Below, one piece after another: positions 6,291-6,793 of a DNA stretch of 6,793 bases. The stretch spans positions 1-6,793 of the forward strand of contig SLIO01000187.1 in the NCBI GenBank assembly GCA_007135635.1, given 5' to 3'. Each line of letters opens with the position of its first letter. The stretch's first letter is position 1. A program made the translations under genes and the position numbers. Origin of the DNA: Methylomicrobium sp. GTDB lineage: Bacteria > Pseudomonadota > Gammaproteobacteria > Methylococcales > Methylomonadaceae. A model generated the notes under the pieces. The model saw only the letters and a list, made by a program, of their open reading frames with translations. It searched no databases and was not told where the DNA came from.

Positions 6291-6344
6291 GAGACAATGA
6301 ATGTGTAAAAAGGCGTGTTGGTTTTTAAAAAATAGCAGTAAGTC

Positions 6345-6370
6345 CACGAAAAGCACGAAAGACGCTAAAA
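6345..6370. repeat. Imperfect 9-bp tandem repeat upstream of the MoxR gene
   Basis: CACGAAAAG (6345-6353), CACGAAAGA (6354-6362) and a decayed CGCTAAAA (6363-6370) form about three copies. They lie 55 nt ahead of the chosen ATPase start, in the 5' leader or promoter zone. Similar CCACGAAAAGCACGAAA runs occur between genes in other proteobacteria, to my recollection. A regulator-binding role is possible but not shown. Confidence 0.45.
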
Positions 6371-6512
6371 TTCATGCGACTGTAAAGAGCGGTTCATTCA
6401 TCAGATGGCGATGACAACTTGGTTTATCGTTGAATCGTTATGCGCTTTTGGTTTACTCCCTTTTGATTGAAAAACCGTTTAAGAATAAAAGGTATGGGAT
6501 GTGTCTATCGAG

Positions 6513-6592
6513 GACCGCCGTGAACCCATTCATGAGGGGGCACGGCGGTCTGAGCGCCACGGATGGCGTAAATGCGGATTTTGCATTACGCC
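6513..6592. repeat. Paired inverted repeats (hairpins 1-3 of the cluster)
   Basis: GACCGCCGTG (6513-6522) and CACGGCGGTC (6541-6550) form a perfect 10-bp stem, with an inner CCC/GGG pairing after two mismatches. CGCCA (6555-6559) and TGGCG (6564-6568) form a small hairpin. This competes with GGCGTAAATGC (6565-6575) pairing GCATTACGCC (6583-6592), a 10-bp stem with one bulged A. The mutually exclusive second and third stems would allow two alternative RNA folds. Confidence 0.6.
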
Positions 6593-6636
6593 AAGTATGG
6601 CGTGTAGTAGGGCACCAACAGTAGGCACTTTAGGCG

Positions 6637-6696
6637 ATGCAGGGCAGAAAAATGGTCCTGCATTCGTTACATCCCTGTAACTCAGCAATTGCTGAG
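6637..6696. repeat. Three consecutive palindromes (hairpins 4-6 of the cluster)
   Basis: ATGCAGG (6637-6643) pairs CCTGCAT (6657-6663). GTTACA (6666-6671) pairs TGTAAC (6676-6681) with a TCCC loop. CTCAGCAA with TTGCTGAG is a perfect 16-nt palindrome at 6681-6696. They abut one another almost without spacing, which is unusual for chance sequence. Confidence 0.6.
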
Positions 6697-6743
6697 GAGC
6701 AAGGATTTGCCCCTCTACGGATTTGGTAAGTATAGATTGGAGG

Positions 6744-6778
6744 AAAGGGCTTTATATGTACATATAAAGCCTTTTTTT
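6744..6778 (+). terminator. Strong rho-independent terminator
   Basis: A perfect 24-nt palindrome at 6748-6771 (arms GGCTTTATATGT and ACATATAAAGCC) is followed immediately by seven T residues at 6772-6778. The A residues at 6744-6746 extend the stem with the T-tract. On the minus strand the hairpin is followed by CTTTCCTCC, so it works best on the + strand. No + strand protein gene lies between it and 6291. Confidence 0.75.
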
Positions 6779-6793
6779 ATGCTTTATTGTGAT

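Larger units (their letters stand above)
6500..6778 (+). ncRNA. Candidate structured + strand RNA or non-autonomous repeat element
   Basis: The six inverted repeats between 6513 and 6696 and the terminator at 6744-6778 lie in one stretch with no convincing reading frame on either strand. A + strand transcript of about 280 nt that starts near 6500 would fold along its whole length and end at the intrinsic terminator. The block could instead be a MITE-like or compound REP element; the GGCGTAAATGC...GCATTACGCC unit resembles common intergenic repeats. I recognise no known RNA family. The 5' end is a guess and no promoter is obvious. Confidence 0.35.
6291..6793. other. Gene-free region upstream of the MoxR operon
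   Basis: These 503 bp should contain the minus-strand promoter of the operon, but I found no convincing -35/-10 pair. The part next to the gene holds the 9-bp tandem repeat (6345-6370); the far part holds the hairpin cluster and terminator. A 64-codon open frame at 6430-6624 on the + strand runs through the hairpins, has no ribosome binding site and is probably not a gene. Confidence 0.6.

Noticed and set aside
6291..6356. N-terminal extension of the MoxR ATPase to a GTG at 6356
   Set aside because: The 22 extra residues are atypical for MoxR proteins, overlap a 9-bp tandem repeat and have no ribosome binding site; the Met at 6290 matches the family start.
6511..6620. tRNA or tmRNA-like structure
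   Set aside because: No cloverleaf with a TTCGA-type T-loop, anticodon stem or CCA end could be laid out.
6430..6624. 64-codon + strand open frame
   Set aside because: Runs through the palindromic repeats, no ribosome binding site, no recognisable protein features.
6513..6696. CRISPR array
   Set aside because: The repeats are different palindromes, not a regularly spaced identical direct repeat.

Overview
This looks like chromosomal DNA of a gammaproteobacterium. The genes have mid-range GC. The window carries a MoxR ATPase / DUF58 / TgpA-type transglutaminase operon in the Pseudomonas-like arrangement, a LapA-domain membrane protein and an ElaA-type acetyltransferase. The palindrome-rich intergenic repeats remind me of those in methanotrophs (Methylococcales), but that placement is inference and weak.

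Layout, left to right. Positions 1 to about 242 hold the 3' end of a group II intron on the + strand. Its catalytic domain V is clearly readable; the rest of the intron lies outside the window. Its end lies about 22 nt past the stop codon of a convergent minus-strand gene (264-1223), a two-domain GNAT acetyltransferase with a C-terminal PLD-fold-like domain. Divergent from it, on the + strand, is a small LapA-family inner-membrane protein (1390-1674). Behind that lies a 242-bp gap (1675-1916) with a strong hairpin and a REP-like palindromic repeat. An unrecognised two-helix membrane protein follows on the minus strand (1917-2300).

The main unit is a minus-strand operon, transcribed from right to left. 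It runs MoxR-type AAA+ ATPase (5385-6290), DUF58 protein (4444-5388), TgpA-like transglutaminase (2482-4440). The ATPase and DUF58 genes overlap by 4 nt, and DUF58 appears to start at TTG. DUF58 and the transglutaminase are 3 nt apart. The three products probably act together at the inner membrane: the ATPase as a remodelling chaperone, DUF58 as its membrane-anchored partner, and the transglutaminase fold facing the periplasm. No substrate can be read from the sequence.

The last 500 bases (6291-6793) carry no convincing gene. They hold a short 9-bp tandem repeat just upstream of the operon, then a tight chain of perfect or near-perfect inverted repeats. The chain ends in a 24-nt palindrome plus T7, a textbook + strand intrinsic terminator. 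No + strand protein gene precedes this terminator, so the block is the best candidate here for something undescribed: a structured small RNA or a non-autonomous repeat element.
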